Origin: Streptosporangium brasiliense
GTDB taxonomy: Bacteria > Actinomycetota > Actinomycetes > Streptosporangiales > Streptosporangiaceae
Direction: 5' to 3'
NCBI RefSeq assembly: GCF_030811595.1
Contig: NZ_JAUSRB010000002.1
Span: 6,510,001 to 6,574,000 of the forward strand
Length of the DNA: 64,000 bases
This document shows, piece after piece, positions 57,640 through 64,000 of the stretch. The position numbers and the translations under genes were made by a program. Every line of letters starts with the position of its first letter. The stretch's first letter is position 1. The notes under the pieces are model-generated. The model did not search any database and was not told the DNA's origin. It worked only from the letters and a program-made list of their open reading frames with translations.

Positions 57640-57707
57640 GACCGTCAGGCATCGGCGTGTCCGCTGTTCGGTAGACCGTCAGGCATCGATGTGTCCTCTG
57701 TTCGGTA
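57640..57707. repeat. Tandem 34-bp duplication at the 3' end of the HxlR gene
   Basis: Two copies of a 34-bp unit (starting GACCGTCAGGCATCG; 57640-57673 and 57674-57707) differ at three positions. The right copy contains the last nine codons and stop of the HxlR gene, so the gene end has been duplicated outward. Confidence 0.75.
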
Positions 57708-58329
57708 GAAGGCGTTGCAGTGCAGCCGCGGAGCCGTCGACGACCAGTCCCTGGGTCTCGGCCGTCCGCAGGGTCAGCTGTCCGGTGAAGAGCGCGACGA
57801 GCACCTGTGGCGGCGCCGTGATCGTCGCTCCGGGCTGCCGTGCGGTCGAACAGGGCTGCACGTCGACCTGGCCGTGTGCGGCGATGATGTCGCAGCCGTC
57901 GTGCAGGTCGCCGACGCGCACGGTGACAGGCGGCTCATCGGGTGAGTTGTCGCGGCACAGATGGCGCAGGGGCAGCGAGAGCCAGTGCACCCGGAACTCG
58001 TCGTCAAGCGGCGGGTCGATCATCAGGGGTGCGCCCCAGCGGGTCAGCTCGCGGACGACGCCGCCGAGGTCGCGGCCGCGGTCGGTGAGGCTGATCAGTG
58101 TCGCGGAGACCGGGGGCGGCTCATCGTGCCGGGCGATCAGTGCGGCCGACTCCATCTCGCGCAGCCGATCGGCCAGCAGGTTGCTGGCGATGCCGGGCAG
58201 TCCGCGGCGCAGGGCGGAGAAGCGGCAGGGGCCTTGGGTGAGGAGTTCGCGGACGATCAGCAGGACCCAGCGGTCACCAACCAGATCCAGGGCGCGTGCC
58301 ATCGAGCAGTACTGGTTGTACGAACGCAT
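57679..58329 (-). CDS. HxlR-type winged-helix regulator with C-terminal sterol-carrier-like domain
   Basis: This 216-aa protein starts MRSYNQYCSMARALDLVGDRWVLLIVRELLTQGPCRFSALRRGLPGIASNLLADRLREMESAALI, the HxlR winged helix with the redox-suited Cys8. The second half (VTVRVGDLHDGCDIIAAHGQVDVQP, VLVALFTGQLTLRTAETQGLVVDG) resembles SCP-2/PutR-like ligand domains seen in this subgroup. It is divergent from a SnoaL-like gene across a 9-bp inverted repeat and probably represses it. The 3' end is duplicated downstream. Confidence 0.9.
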   Translation of the reverse strand: MRSYNQYCSMARALDLVGDRWVLLIVRELLTQGPCRFSALRRGLPGIASNLLADRLREMESAALIARHDEPPPVSATLISLTDRGRDLGGVVRELTRWGAPLMIDPPLDDEFRVHWLSLPLRHLCRDNSPDEPPVTVRVGDLHDGCDIIAAHGQVDVQPCSTARQPGATITAPPQVLVALFTGQLTLRTAETQGLVVDGSAAALQRLLPNRGHIDA

Positions 58330-58349
58330 GAGCCCAGTTTAGCGGGGAT

Positions 58350-58387
58350 GGTTGAGAATCTCTATTAGGTGGTTTATTTTCTCAACC
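58350..58387. promoter_or_regulatory. Operator-like inverted repeat between HxlR and SnoaL genes
   Basis: GGTTGAGAA (58350-58358) and TTCTCAACC (58379-58387) are exact complements 20 bp apart, in an AT-rich segment likely to hold both promoters. The position suits the HxlR dimer. Confidence 0.75.
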
Positions 58388-58417
58388 GAACGATCGGGTG
58401 TTCGAAGGGAGAGCAAC

Positions 58418-58798
58418 ATGACCGTCGTCAGCGACGACGCGCCTTCCGTGGTCCAGGCGTACTACCGGGTCCTCACCGGTGGGATCGAGAACTACGGGGA
58501 TGGCCAGGAGCTCGTGCCTCTGCTGGCTGATGACCTCGACTTCGAGGGGCCCATCGCTGGACGCGTCGTCGGGGCAGCCCTGTTCCGGCAGGGTGTCCAG
58601 GGTTTCATCGCCAACGTCAGCAAGATCGACCTGATCCAGGAGGTCAACGGTCCGGACGGCACGGCCGTTCTCTACGACGCCCACCTGCCCAAGGGTGTCG
58701 TCCGGCTCGCCGAGTTCTTCACGATCATCGACGGCGTGATCCAGCGGCTCCGACTCCACTACGACCCCGCCGACTACGTGGCCAAGGGCGGGGGCTGA
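58418..58798 (+). CDS. SnoaL-like/ketosteroid isomerase-type protein
   Basis: This 126-aa NTF2-fold protein reads SVVQAYYRVLTGGIENYGDGQELVPLLADDLDFEGP, then RVVGAALFRQGVQGFIANVSKIDLIQEV and VRLAEFFTIIDGVIQRLRLHYDPADY. GGGAGA lies seven bases before the ATG. It is divergent from the HxlR regulator. A role in turnover or detoxification of a small hydrophobic compound is likely but unproven. Confidence 0.88.
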   Translation: MTVVSDDAPSVVQAYYRVLTGGIENYGDGQELVPLLADDLDFEGPIAGRVVGAALFRQGVQGFIANVSKIDLIQEVNGPDGTAVLYDAHLPKGVVRLAEFFTIIDGVIQRLRLHYDPADYVAKGGG

Positions 58799-59031
58799 GC
58801 GAGCAGTCCTCCGTCCAAGCGGCCACCTGTGTCCCGGGCCCCATCGTCGTCGGGGGCGGGCCGGACGGGCCGGCGGAGGATGATGTGGCGGACCGGGGCG
58901 TCACGGTGCTCGGCACCGGCCCGGCGCAGCTTGCGGGCGGCTGCGTCGGGCCGGACCTCCTCGGGCTGCCGCAGGCCACGCCGGGCGTCGGCGGGCCGGT
59001 CGGCCCGCGAAGGTGCCGCGTTCGCGGCCAC

Positions 59032-59466
59032 TCAGTCGAGACAGAACTCGTTGCCCTCGATGTCCTGCATCACGAGGCACGACTCGTCGTCGTCGTCGGC
59101 AGGCAGTAGTCGCACGCGTACCGCGCCGAGCGCGATCAGTCGTGCGCATTCGGCCTCAAGCGCGGCCAGGCGCTCTTCCCCCACGAGCCCGGTGCCGACC
59201 CGCACGTCAAGGTGGAGCCGATTCTTGACGACCTTGCCTTCGGGAACGCGCTGGAAGAACAGTCGCGGGCCCACACCTGAGGGATCGACGCACGCGAACG
59301 CCGACCCCTGACGCTCAGGCGGCAGTGCGCGATCGAAATCGTCCCAAGTGGCAAACCCCTTCGGTGGCGGCGGCACGACGTACCCCAACACCTCGCACCA
59401 GAAACGAGCGACGCGCTCGGGGTCCGCGCAGTCGAAGGTGACTTGGATCTGCCTGATCGATGCCAT
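59032..59466 (-). CDS. VOC-family protein (glyoxalase-like)
   Basis: This 144-aa protein belongs to the glyoxalase_6-like group: RQIQVTFDCADPERVARFWCEVLGYVVPPPPKG, FACVDPSGVGPRLFFQRVPEGKVVKNRLHLDVRVG and VRLLPADDDDESCLVMQDIEGNEFCLD. The DPERVARFW and RLHLDV segments are family hallmarks; the last strand NEFCLD carries the usual Glu. ATG 59466 begins MASIRQIQV. No partner gene is evident; a GntR gene precedes on the same strand. Confidence 0.9.
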   Translation of the reverse strand: MASIRQIQVTFDCADPERVARFWCEVLGYVVPPPPKGFATWDDFDRALPPERQGSAFACVDPSGVGPRLFFQRVPEGKVVKNRLHLDVRVGTGLVGEERLAALEAECARLIALGAVRVRLLPADDDDESCLVMQDIEGNEFCLD

Positions 59467-59578
59467 CGGTCCATCGTAGGGGCGGGGGCTTCCGTCGTCT
59501 CCACGGGCCCGCTCCCCCGCCCACCCGGCCGGCGGCCCCTGTCCCGCACGCCGCTGGAGGCGGGCGGGACGCGGAGCA

Positions 59579-60247
59579 TCAGAGGTCGCGCTCCTGCTCG
59601 TCGAGAATGGCGAGCGCGATCTTGACAGCGCCCGCCGCGTCGCCGGCCTCGATCGCCTCGTACAGTTCCTGGTGGGAGGAGTCGGAGCTGAGCACGGCAC
59701 GTTCCATGCAGTGGTCGCGGAGGAGCGTGTCGCGCACCGCCTCGCTCATGCCGCGATACAGGTCCAGCAGCACCGGGTTGTGCGAAGCCGCGGCGATGGA
59801 CAGGTGGAAGCCGAGGTCGGCGTCGGCGAACGCGTCGAGATCTATGGCCTGGTGGGCGGTGGTGCGCCGCTCCAGCGTCTCCCTCAGCGCGTCAAGGTCC
59901 TCCGGTGTCCGTCGTTCGGCGGCCAATCGGGCCGCCACGAGGTCCAGGCCGCGCCGCACGTCGATGATGTCCATCGTCGCCGCGCGGTCGAGGCGGCGCT
60001 TGAGCGCCACCTCGCTCTCGTCCGTGGCGGTGACATAGGTCCCGTCGCCCTGACGTGTGGTGAGCAGGCCGGCGTGGACAAGAACGCGGACGGCCTCGCG
60101 TACTGACAGCCTGCTCACGCCCAGCATCTCGGCCAGCTGGCTCTCTGAGGGGATCTTTGTGCCGACCGGCCAGACGCCGCTCGAGATCTCTTCGCGGAGC
60201 TCACGTATGGCGGAGTCGACGAGGGTGGTCCGGCCCACTTGCCGCAT
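59579..60247 (-). CDS. GntR-family regulator, FCD (FadR) subfamily
   Basis: This 222-aa regulator has an N-terminal winged helix (VDSAIRELREEISSGVWPVGTKIPSESQLAEMLGVSRLSVREAVRVLVHAGLLTTRQGDGTYV) and a C-terminal FCD helical bundle with metal-type ligands in DADLGFHLSIAAASHNPVLLDLY and SSHQELYEAIEAGD. It is divergent from an amidohydrolase-transport operon, with an imperfect palindrome between them. It probably represses the operon until its substrate or an intermediate binds. Confidence 0.93.
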   Translation of the reverse strand: MRQVGRTTLVDSAIRELREEISSGVWPVGTKIPSESQLAEMLGVSRLSVREAVRVLVHAGLLTTRQGDGTYVTATDESEVALKRRLDRAATMDIIDVRRGLDLVAARLAAERRTPEDLDALRETLERRTTAHQAIDLDAFADADLGFHLSIAAASHNPVLLDLYRGMSEAVRDTLLRDHCMERAVLSSDSSHQELYEAIEAGDAAGAVKIALAILDEQERDL

Positions 60248-60261
60248 TCGTCCTCTTCTCT

Positions 60262-60283
60262 AATCATCTGATGTCTGATAATT
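60262..60283. promoter_or_regulatory. Imperfect palindrome upstream of the GntR gene and catabolic operon
   Basis: AATCATC…GATAATT is an imperfect inverted repeat over 22 bp with a TGATGTCT centre. It lies 15 bp upstream of the GntR start and 41 bp upstream of the amidohydrolase ATG, in the only AT-rich stretch nearby. It likely serves as the GntR operator. Confidence 0.6.
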
Positions 60284-60323
60284 CTATGCCACTGTTGCCC
60301 GCAAGTTAAGGGGATCAGCCGGT

Positions 60324-61454
60324 ATGGCTCAGATTCTGTTCACCGATGTCCGCCCCCACGATGTCCTGGTCGAAGACGGCCGCGTCGTCCCCCTGGAACG
60401 CAGAACAGAAGGATGCGAGGTGGTGGAAGCGGGCGGACTGCTCGCCCTGCCCGCCCCGGTCGACGCGCACGTCCACCCCGACAAGACCACCTGGGGCCAG
60501 CCCTGGCTGAGCCGTACTCCGGCCCAGACACTGCGCGACCTGATCGAGGGTGATGTCGCGGCGCGGGCGGGGATGGCGGCGCCGGTGGCCGAGCGGGCCG
60601 GGGCGCTCATGGATCACGCGATCGCACGCGGTACGCGGGCGTGGCGGGCACACGTGGACGTCGCCCCGGTGTACGGGCTGAGCAACGTGCACGGCGTGCG
60701 GGAGGCGGCCCGGGCGCGTGAGGGCCTGCTGGACGTGCAGATCGTCGCCTTCCCCCAGCTCGGGCTGCTCTCGATGCCGGGTACGGCGGAGCTGATGGAG
60801 CAGTCGCTGAAGGAGGGCGCGGACATCCTCGGCGGGCTCGACCCCGTGGGCATCGACGGCGACCTGCACGGACACCTCGACCTGCTGTACGGCATGGCCG
60901 AGCGGCACACCGTACCGCTCGACATCCACCTGCACGACGGCGGTGAGCAAGGGGTCGCGCAGGTGCTGGAGATCGCTCGCAGGACGAAGTCCAGCGGTGT
61001 GCCGACCACGATCAGCCACGCCTTCTGCCTGGCCGACCGAGAGGACCTCGCCGAGACGCTGGCCGAGGCGGAGGTCGCGCTGACCACCTGCGCGCTCGGC
61101 GCGGACCCGGTCCTGCCCGTCGGTCCGCTGCTCGGAGCCGGCGTGCTGGTCGGCCTCGGATCCGACGGGGTGCGGGATCCGTGGACGCCGTTCGGCGACG
61201 GCGACATGATCAACCGCGCCCACCTGCTCGCCTACCGCACCGACGCCCGCACCGATGAGGAGCTGGCCACGTGCTACGAGATCGCGGCGCACGGAGGCGC
61301 CGTCCTGCTGGGCCTGGAGCCGGCGCGGCTCCAGCCCGGTGACCCCGCCGACTTCATCCTGGTCCGCGCCGAGTCCATGGCCCAAGCCGTCGTGGACAGG
61401 CCCATCCCCCAGTTCGTCGTCCGCAACGGACACGTTCGCGAAAGGTCCTATTGA
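60324..61454 (+). CDS. Amidohydrolase-family deaminase/hydrolase (cytosine deaminase-like)
   Basis: This 376-aa amidohydrolase has the metal motif HVHPDKT at about 50 and ARGTRAWRAHVDVAP at about 105. DIHLHDGGE at about 198 and ISHAFCL at about 233 supply further His ligands. LGSDGVRDPWTPFGDGDM at about 280 supplies the catalytic Asp in the style of cytosine deaminases. The C-terminal beta strands (GDPADFILVRAESMAQAVVDRP) complete the family layout. The substrate is probably a cyclic amide, hydantoin or aminated ring compound. The stop codon overlaps the transporter gene start (TGATG). Confidence 0.92.
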   Translation: MAQILFTDVRPHDVLVEDGRVVPLERRTEGCEVVEAGGLLALPAPVDAHVHPDKTTWGQPWLSRTPAQTLRDLIEGDVAARAGMAAPVAERAGALMDHAIARGTRAWRAHVDVAPVYGLSNVHGVREAARAREGLLDVQIVAFPQLGLLSMPGTAELMEQSLKEGADILGGLDPVGIDGDLHGHLDLLYGMAERHTVPLDIHLHDGGEQGVAQVLEIARRTKSSGVPTTISHAFCLADREDLAETLAEAEVALTTCALGADPVLPVGPLLGAGVLVGLGSDGVRDPWTPFGDGDMINRAHLLAYRTDARTDEELATCYEIAAHGGAVLLGLEPARLQPGDPADFILVRAESMAQAVVDRPIPQFVVRNGHVRERSY

Positions 61455-63082
61455 TGATCCGTCGAGCCATACCCGTGGCCACCGCCCTCGCGCTGGCCCT
61501 GACCGCGTGCGGCCAGCAGGCCGCGTCACCACAACAGCAACAACAGCAAGGAGCGGGCGGAGCGCCCAAGCTGGAGCTCAGAACCGTCACCGCCCCGGCC
61601 ACCGGGGAACTGGACAAGGTGACGTGGAACCTGCCGTACGAGCCGCAGACGGTCGACCCGATCAGGTCGTTCAACTACGCCGAGAACACCGTGCTGGCCA
61701 ACATGTGCGAGAGCCTGCTGCGGCTGACCCCCGAGTTCGGCATCGAACCCGGCCTGGCCGAGAAGGCCGACAACCCCAGCCCGACCACGTGGGTCTACAC
61801 GATCCGCGACGGCGTGAAGTTCTGGGACGGCACGCCGCTGACCGCCGAGGACGTCGCGGCCAGCCTCAACCGCCACCTCGATCCCGCACTCGGCACCTGG
61901 TGGGGCGACTACTTCCACACCGTGGAGTCGATCAAGGCGACGGGGCCGATGCAGGTCACCGTCACGTTGAAGCAGCCCGACGTGCTGTTCAACCAGGCGA
62001 TGGCCTCCGCGGCGGGCGCGATCGTCTCCGCCGAGTACGCCAAGAAGAAGGACCTGGGCTCGCCCACCGGCGGTGTGATGTGCACCGGCCCGTACAAGTA
62101 CGAGAGCTGGAAGTCCGGCGACTCGCTGACGATCAAGCGCAACGACGCCTACTGGGACACCGCGTTGCGGCCCAAGACCAAGGAACTGGTCTTCCGGTTC
62201 ATCGCCGACGAGACCACCGCCGTCAACGCGCTGCGCTCCGGCGAGGTGGACGGGCAGTACTTCTACCTGCCCCCCGCGGGACTCGGCCAGCTCCAGCAGT
62301 CCACGACCGGCTCGGTCACGCTCGGCAAGTCGCTGACCTTCTGGACGCTGCTGGGCGCCGCCAAGACCGGCCCGTACGCCGACCCGAAGGTCCGCCAGGC
62401 CCTGTCGCTGGCGCTGGACCGGGCGGCCATCTCCAAGGTGGTCTTCCAGGGGACGGCGGTGCCGCAGCGCACCCTCGCCGGTGCCGAATACTGGGGATAC
62501 CAGCGGGACGCCTTCCAGAAGGCCTATGACGCGCTCCCTCCGGAGACGCCCGACCTGGCCAAGGCCAAGCAGTTGCTCACCGAGGCCGGCTCGCCCACCC
62601 AGACCATCACCATCGGGATCCAGGGCAGCTCGGCCGTCCACGAGCAGACCGCCAACCTGATCAAGGCGACCGGCGAGGCGCTCGGCCTGAAGATCGAGAT
62701 CAAGGTGATCCCCGTCGAACAGTACGGGAACCTCTACAGCGACCCCAAGGCCCGTGAGGGCATCGACGCCTTCTTCTCCACCTGGTACGGCAACGTGCCC
62801 GACCCGCTCGACATCTACACCGTCTTCCTGGCGGGTAGCCGCACCAACTTCAACGACTACGCGGCCGTGGACGCCGACATCAAGAAGGCGCGGGCGGCCT
62901 ACGACGAGACGGAGCGGGCGGCGCTGGTGACGACGATCCAGCAGAAGGTCACCGCCGACGTGCCGTGGATGCCGCTCAACAACCTGCCGGTGATCCTGTA
63001 CATGAACAAGCGGGTGACCGGAGCCGTCGCGTCCTTCCCCTACCTGTACTACCCGTGGGCCGCGGGCCTCGGCGCGGCATGA
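61454..63082 (+). CDS. ABC transporter substrate-binding lipoprotein (DppA/OppA family)
   Basis: This 542-aa lipoprotein has a signal peptide ending in the lipobox LTAC (ATALALALTACGQQA), then a Gln-rich linker. The family 5 solute-binding domain reads VTWNLPYEPQTVDPIRSFNYAENTVLANMCESLLRLT, YTIRDGVKFWDGTPLTAEDVAASLNRHLDP, and VRQALSLALDRAAISKVVFQGTAVPQ. The ATG overlaps the amidohydrolase stop by one base. It binds a peptide-like or small polar ligand outside and delivers it to the permease that follows. The likely ligand is the amidohydrolase substrate. Confidence 0.93.
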   Translation: MIRRAIPVATALALALTACGQQAASPQQQQQQGAGGAPKLELRTVTAPATGELDKVTWNLPYEPQTVDPIRSFNYAENTVLANMCESLLRLTPEFGIEPGLAEKADNPSPTTWVYTIRDGVKFWDGTPLTAEDVAASLNRHLDPALGTWWGDYFHTVESIKATGPMQVTVTLKQPDVLFNQAMASAAGAIVSAEYAKKKDLGSPTGGVMCTGPYKYESWKSGDSLTIKRNDAYWDTALRPKTKELVFRFIADETTAVNALRSGEVDGQYFYLPPAGLGQLQQSTTGSVTLGKSLTFWTLLGAAKTGPYADPKVRQALSLALDRAAISKVVFQGTAVPQRTLAGAEYWGYQRDAFQKAYDALPPETPDLAKAKQLLTEAGSPTQTITIGIQGSSAVHEQTANLIKATGEALGLKIEIKVIPVEQYGNLYSDPKAREGIDAFFSTWYGNVPDPLDIYTVFLAGSRTNFNDYAAVDADIKKARAAYDETERAALVTTIQQKVTADVPWMPLNNLPVILYMNKRVTGAVASFPYLYYPWAAGLGAA

Positions 63083-64000
63083 GGTTCCTGGCGAAACGAC
63101 TGGCAGGGCTGATCGTGGTCCTGCTGGTCGCCTCCTTCCTGGTGTACGGCCTGCTCTACTTGGTGCCCGGCGGCCCGATGGCGTTCCTGCTCGGCAACCG
63201 CAGCGGCACCCCCGAGCAGGTCGCGGCCATCCGCGCGCAGTACCACCTGGACGATCCGTTCCTGCTGCGCTACGCCGCCTGGCTGCGTGACGCGGTGACG
63301 GGCGACTTCGGCACCTCCCTGGTCTATCGGCAGGACGTCTCCGCGCTGATGGCCTCCCGGGCGACGACGACCGCCTTCCTGGTGGTCTACGCGACGCTGC
63401 TGATCGTGGCCGGGGGCGTGGCCATGGGCCTGCTGGCCGGGCTGCGCGGCGGCAAGGCCGACGGCGCGGTCAGCCTGATCTCCTCGGTGTTCCTGGCCAC
63501 GCCGCCGTTCGTGATCGGGGTGATCCTCGTCATCGTCTTCGCGCTGGGACTGGGCTGGTTCCCGGTCTTCGGGCCCGGTAACGGGTTCGGTGACCGCATC
63601 CACCACCTCACGCTCCCGGCGATAACGCTCAGCCTGGCCAGCGCCGCGTTCCTCGCCCGTATCACGCGGGCCTCGGTGTCGGAGGAGCTGGGCCGGGAGC
63701 ACGTGGAGACCGCCCGCAGCCGCGGCCTGGCCGAGGGGCACATCGTCCGCAGGCACGTGCTGCGCAACGCGGCCATCCCGGTGGTGACCGTGGTCGGCCT
63801 GAACGTCGCCGGGCTGATCGCGGGCTCGGTCGTGGTGGAGAGCATCTTCGCCCTGGACGGCCTGGGCTCGTTGTTCGTCCGCGCGATCCTGCAACGCGAC
63901 TTCGCGATCGTCCAGGCGGTGGTGCTCGTGCTCGTCACCGCCTTCGTCCTGATCAATCTGGTGGTGGACCTGTGCTACTCCGCTCTCGACCCGCGCCTGT
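63079..64000 (+). CDS. ABC transporter permease (DppB family), cut by the window end
   Basis: The gene starts at ATG 63079, overlapping the binding-protein stop (ATGA), and is open to the end of the window (307 codons). LAKRLAGLIVVLLVASFLVYGLLYLVPGGP is the first helix. PEQVAAIRAQYHLDDPFLLRYAAWLRDAVTGDFGTSLVYRQDVSALM forms the typical outer loop of DppB. The EAA loop is ELGREHVETARSRGLAEGHIVRRHVLRNA. It ends near the family's normal C-terminus (VVDLCYSALDPRL), so only a few residues are missing. A second permease (DppC) and ATPases are expected beyond the window. Confidence 0.93.
   Translation, partial: MRFLAKRLAGLIVVLLVASFLVYGLLYLVPGGPMAFLLGNRSGTPEQVAAIRAQYHLDDPFLLRYAAWLRDAVTGDFGTSLVYRQDVSALMASRATTTAFLVVYATLLIVAGGVAMGLLAGLRGGKADGAVSLISSVFLATPPFVIGVILVIVFALGLGWFPVFGPGNGFGDRIHHLTLPAITLSLASAAFLARITRASVSEELGREHVETARSRGLAEGHIVRRHVLRNAAIPVVTVVGLNVAGLIAGSVVVESIFALDGLGSLFVRAILQRDFAIVQAVVLVLVTAFVLINLVVDLCYSALDPRL

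Noticed and set aside
1..64000. CRISPR array
   Set aside because: No series of regularly spaced direct repeats with unique spacers was found; the tandem repeats at 24943 and 57640 have only two units and no spacers.
1..64000. tRNA or rRNA genes
   Set aside because: No cloverleaf with a GGTTCGAATCC-type T arm and CCA-side acceptor was recognised by eye. A covariance search (tRNAscan-SE, Infernal) would settle it.

Overview
The window is GC-rich DNA with strong G/C preference at third codon positions, frequent GTG starts and 4-nt ATGA/GTGA gene overlaps. It also carries typical actinobacterial families: a BTAD/AfsR-like regulator, DesK-type two-component genes, ECF sigma factors with accessory domains, DUF6907/DUF6292-like proteins and a Prim-Pol fragment. 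It is chromosomal DNA of an actinomycete. I infer a member of Streptosporangiales or a relative, but no gene here fixes the genus.

Layout. 1-11.2 kb: aminotransferase remnant, membrane Ser/Thr kinase, TetR with an FAD monooxygenase, ArsR with an MDR oxidoreductase around a palindromic operator, an MDR oxidoreductase/DUF6069 pair divergent from an AraC regulator, then a DHFR-like protein and a DGPF(YCII)-ECF42 sigma pair. 11.2-21.1 kb: IS110 and IS630 wrecks, a membrane protein/YtrA-type GntR operon with its own operator, MFS and LysR genes, Dps and AlaX remnants, a hydrolase, an ECF sigma factor, and a TetR gene with a twin-palindrome operator facing a broken DUF2867-like gene. 21.2-29.5 kb: response regulator/histidine kinase divergent from a two-gene ABC exporter, a large AfsR-like regulator and a secreted serine hydrolase.

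29.8-55 kb is an accessory island dense in mobile DNA. It starts with a decayed arsC-arsN pair. Two almost identical (2 differences) 250-bp inverted-repeat elements lie at 30569 and 54167 in opposite orientation and bracket the island. Between them are: a 6.4-kb Tn3-family transposon with transposase, res site, resolvase and a cargo of a MerR-PP2C regulator (frameshifted) plus an MFS pump; the 3' end of a group II intron directly abutting that transposon, including a textbook 34-nt domain V; a secreted PQQ-propeller protein with a membrane partner; an IS5-family element inside a smaller inverted-repeat element; an integrase with a cluster of small element-type genes, including a 39-aa zinc-ribbon-like protein; a possible Tn3-derived MITE; an intact IS630-family element with a passenger gene; a Prim-Pol fragment; and three partial pentapeptide-repeat proteins.

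55-64 kb returns to ordinary genome: TetR with a SnoaL-like protein and an imine-reductase-like dehydrogenase; HxlR with a SnoaL-like protein around a palindromic operator; a VOC protein; and a GntR/FCD regulator divergent from a coupled catabolic operon (amidohydrolase, peptide-type substrate-binding lipoprotein, permease cut by the window end).

Most regulators sit next to or opposite their likely targets, and several operators are visible as inverted repeats. The strongest unusual signals are the paired 250-bp elements, the Tn3 cargo and its junction with the group II intron, the IS630 passenger gene, several frameshifts in short repeats, and the TetR twin operator in front of a gene without a start. 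No tRNA, rRNA or CRISPR array was seen.
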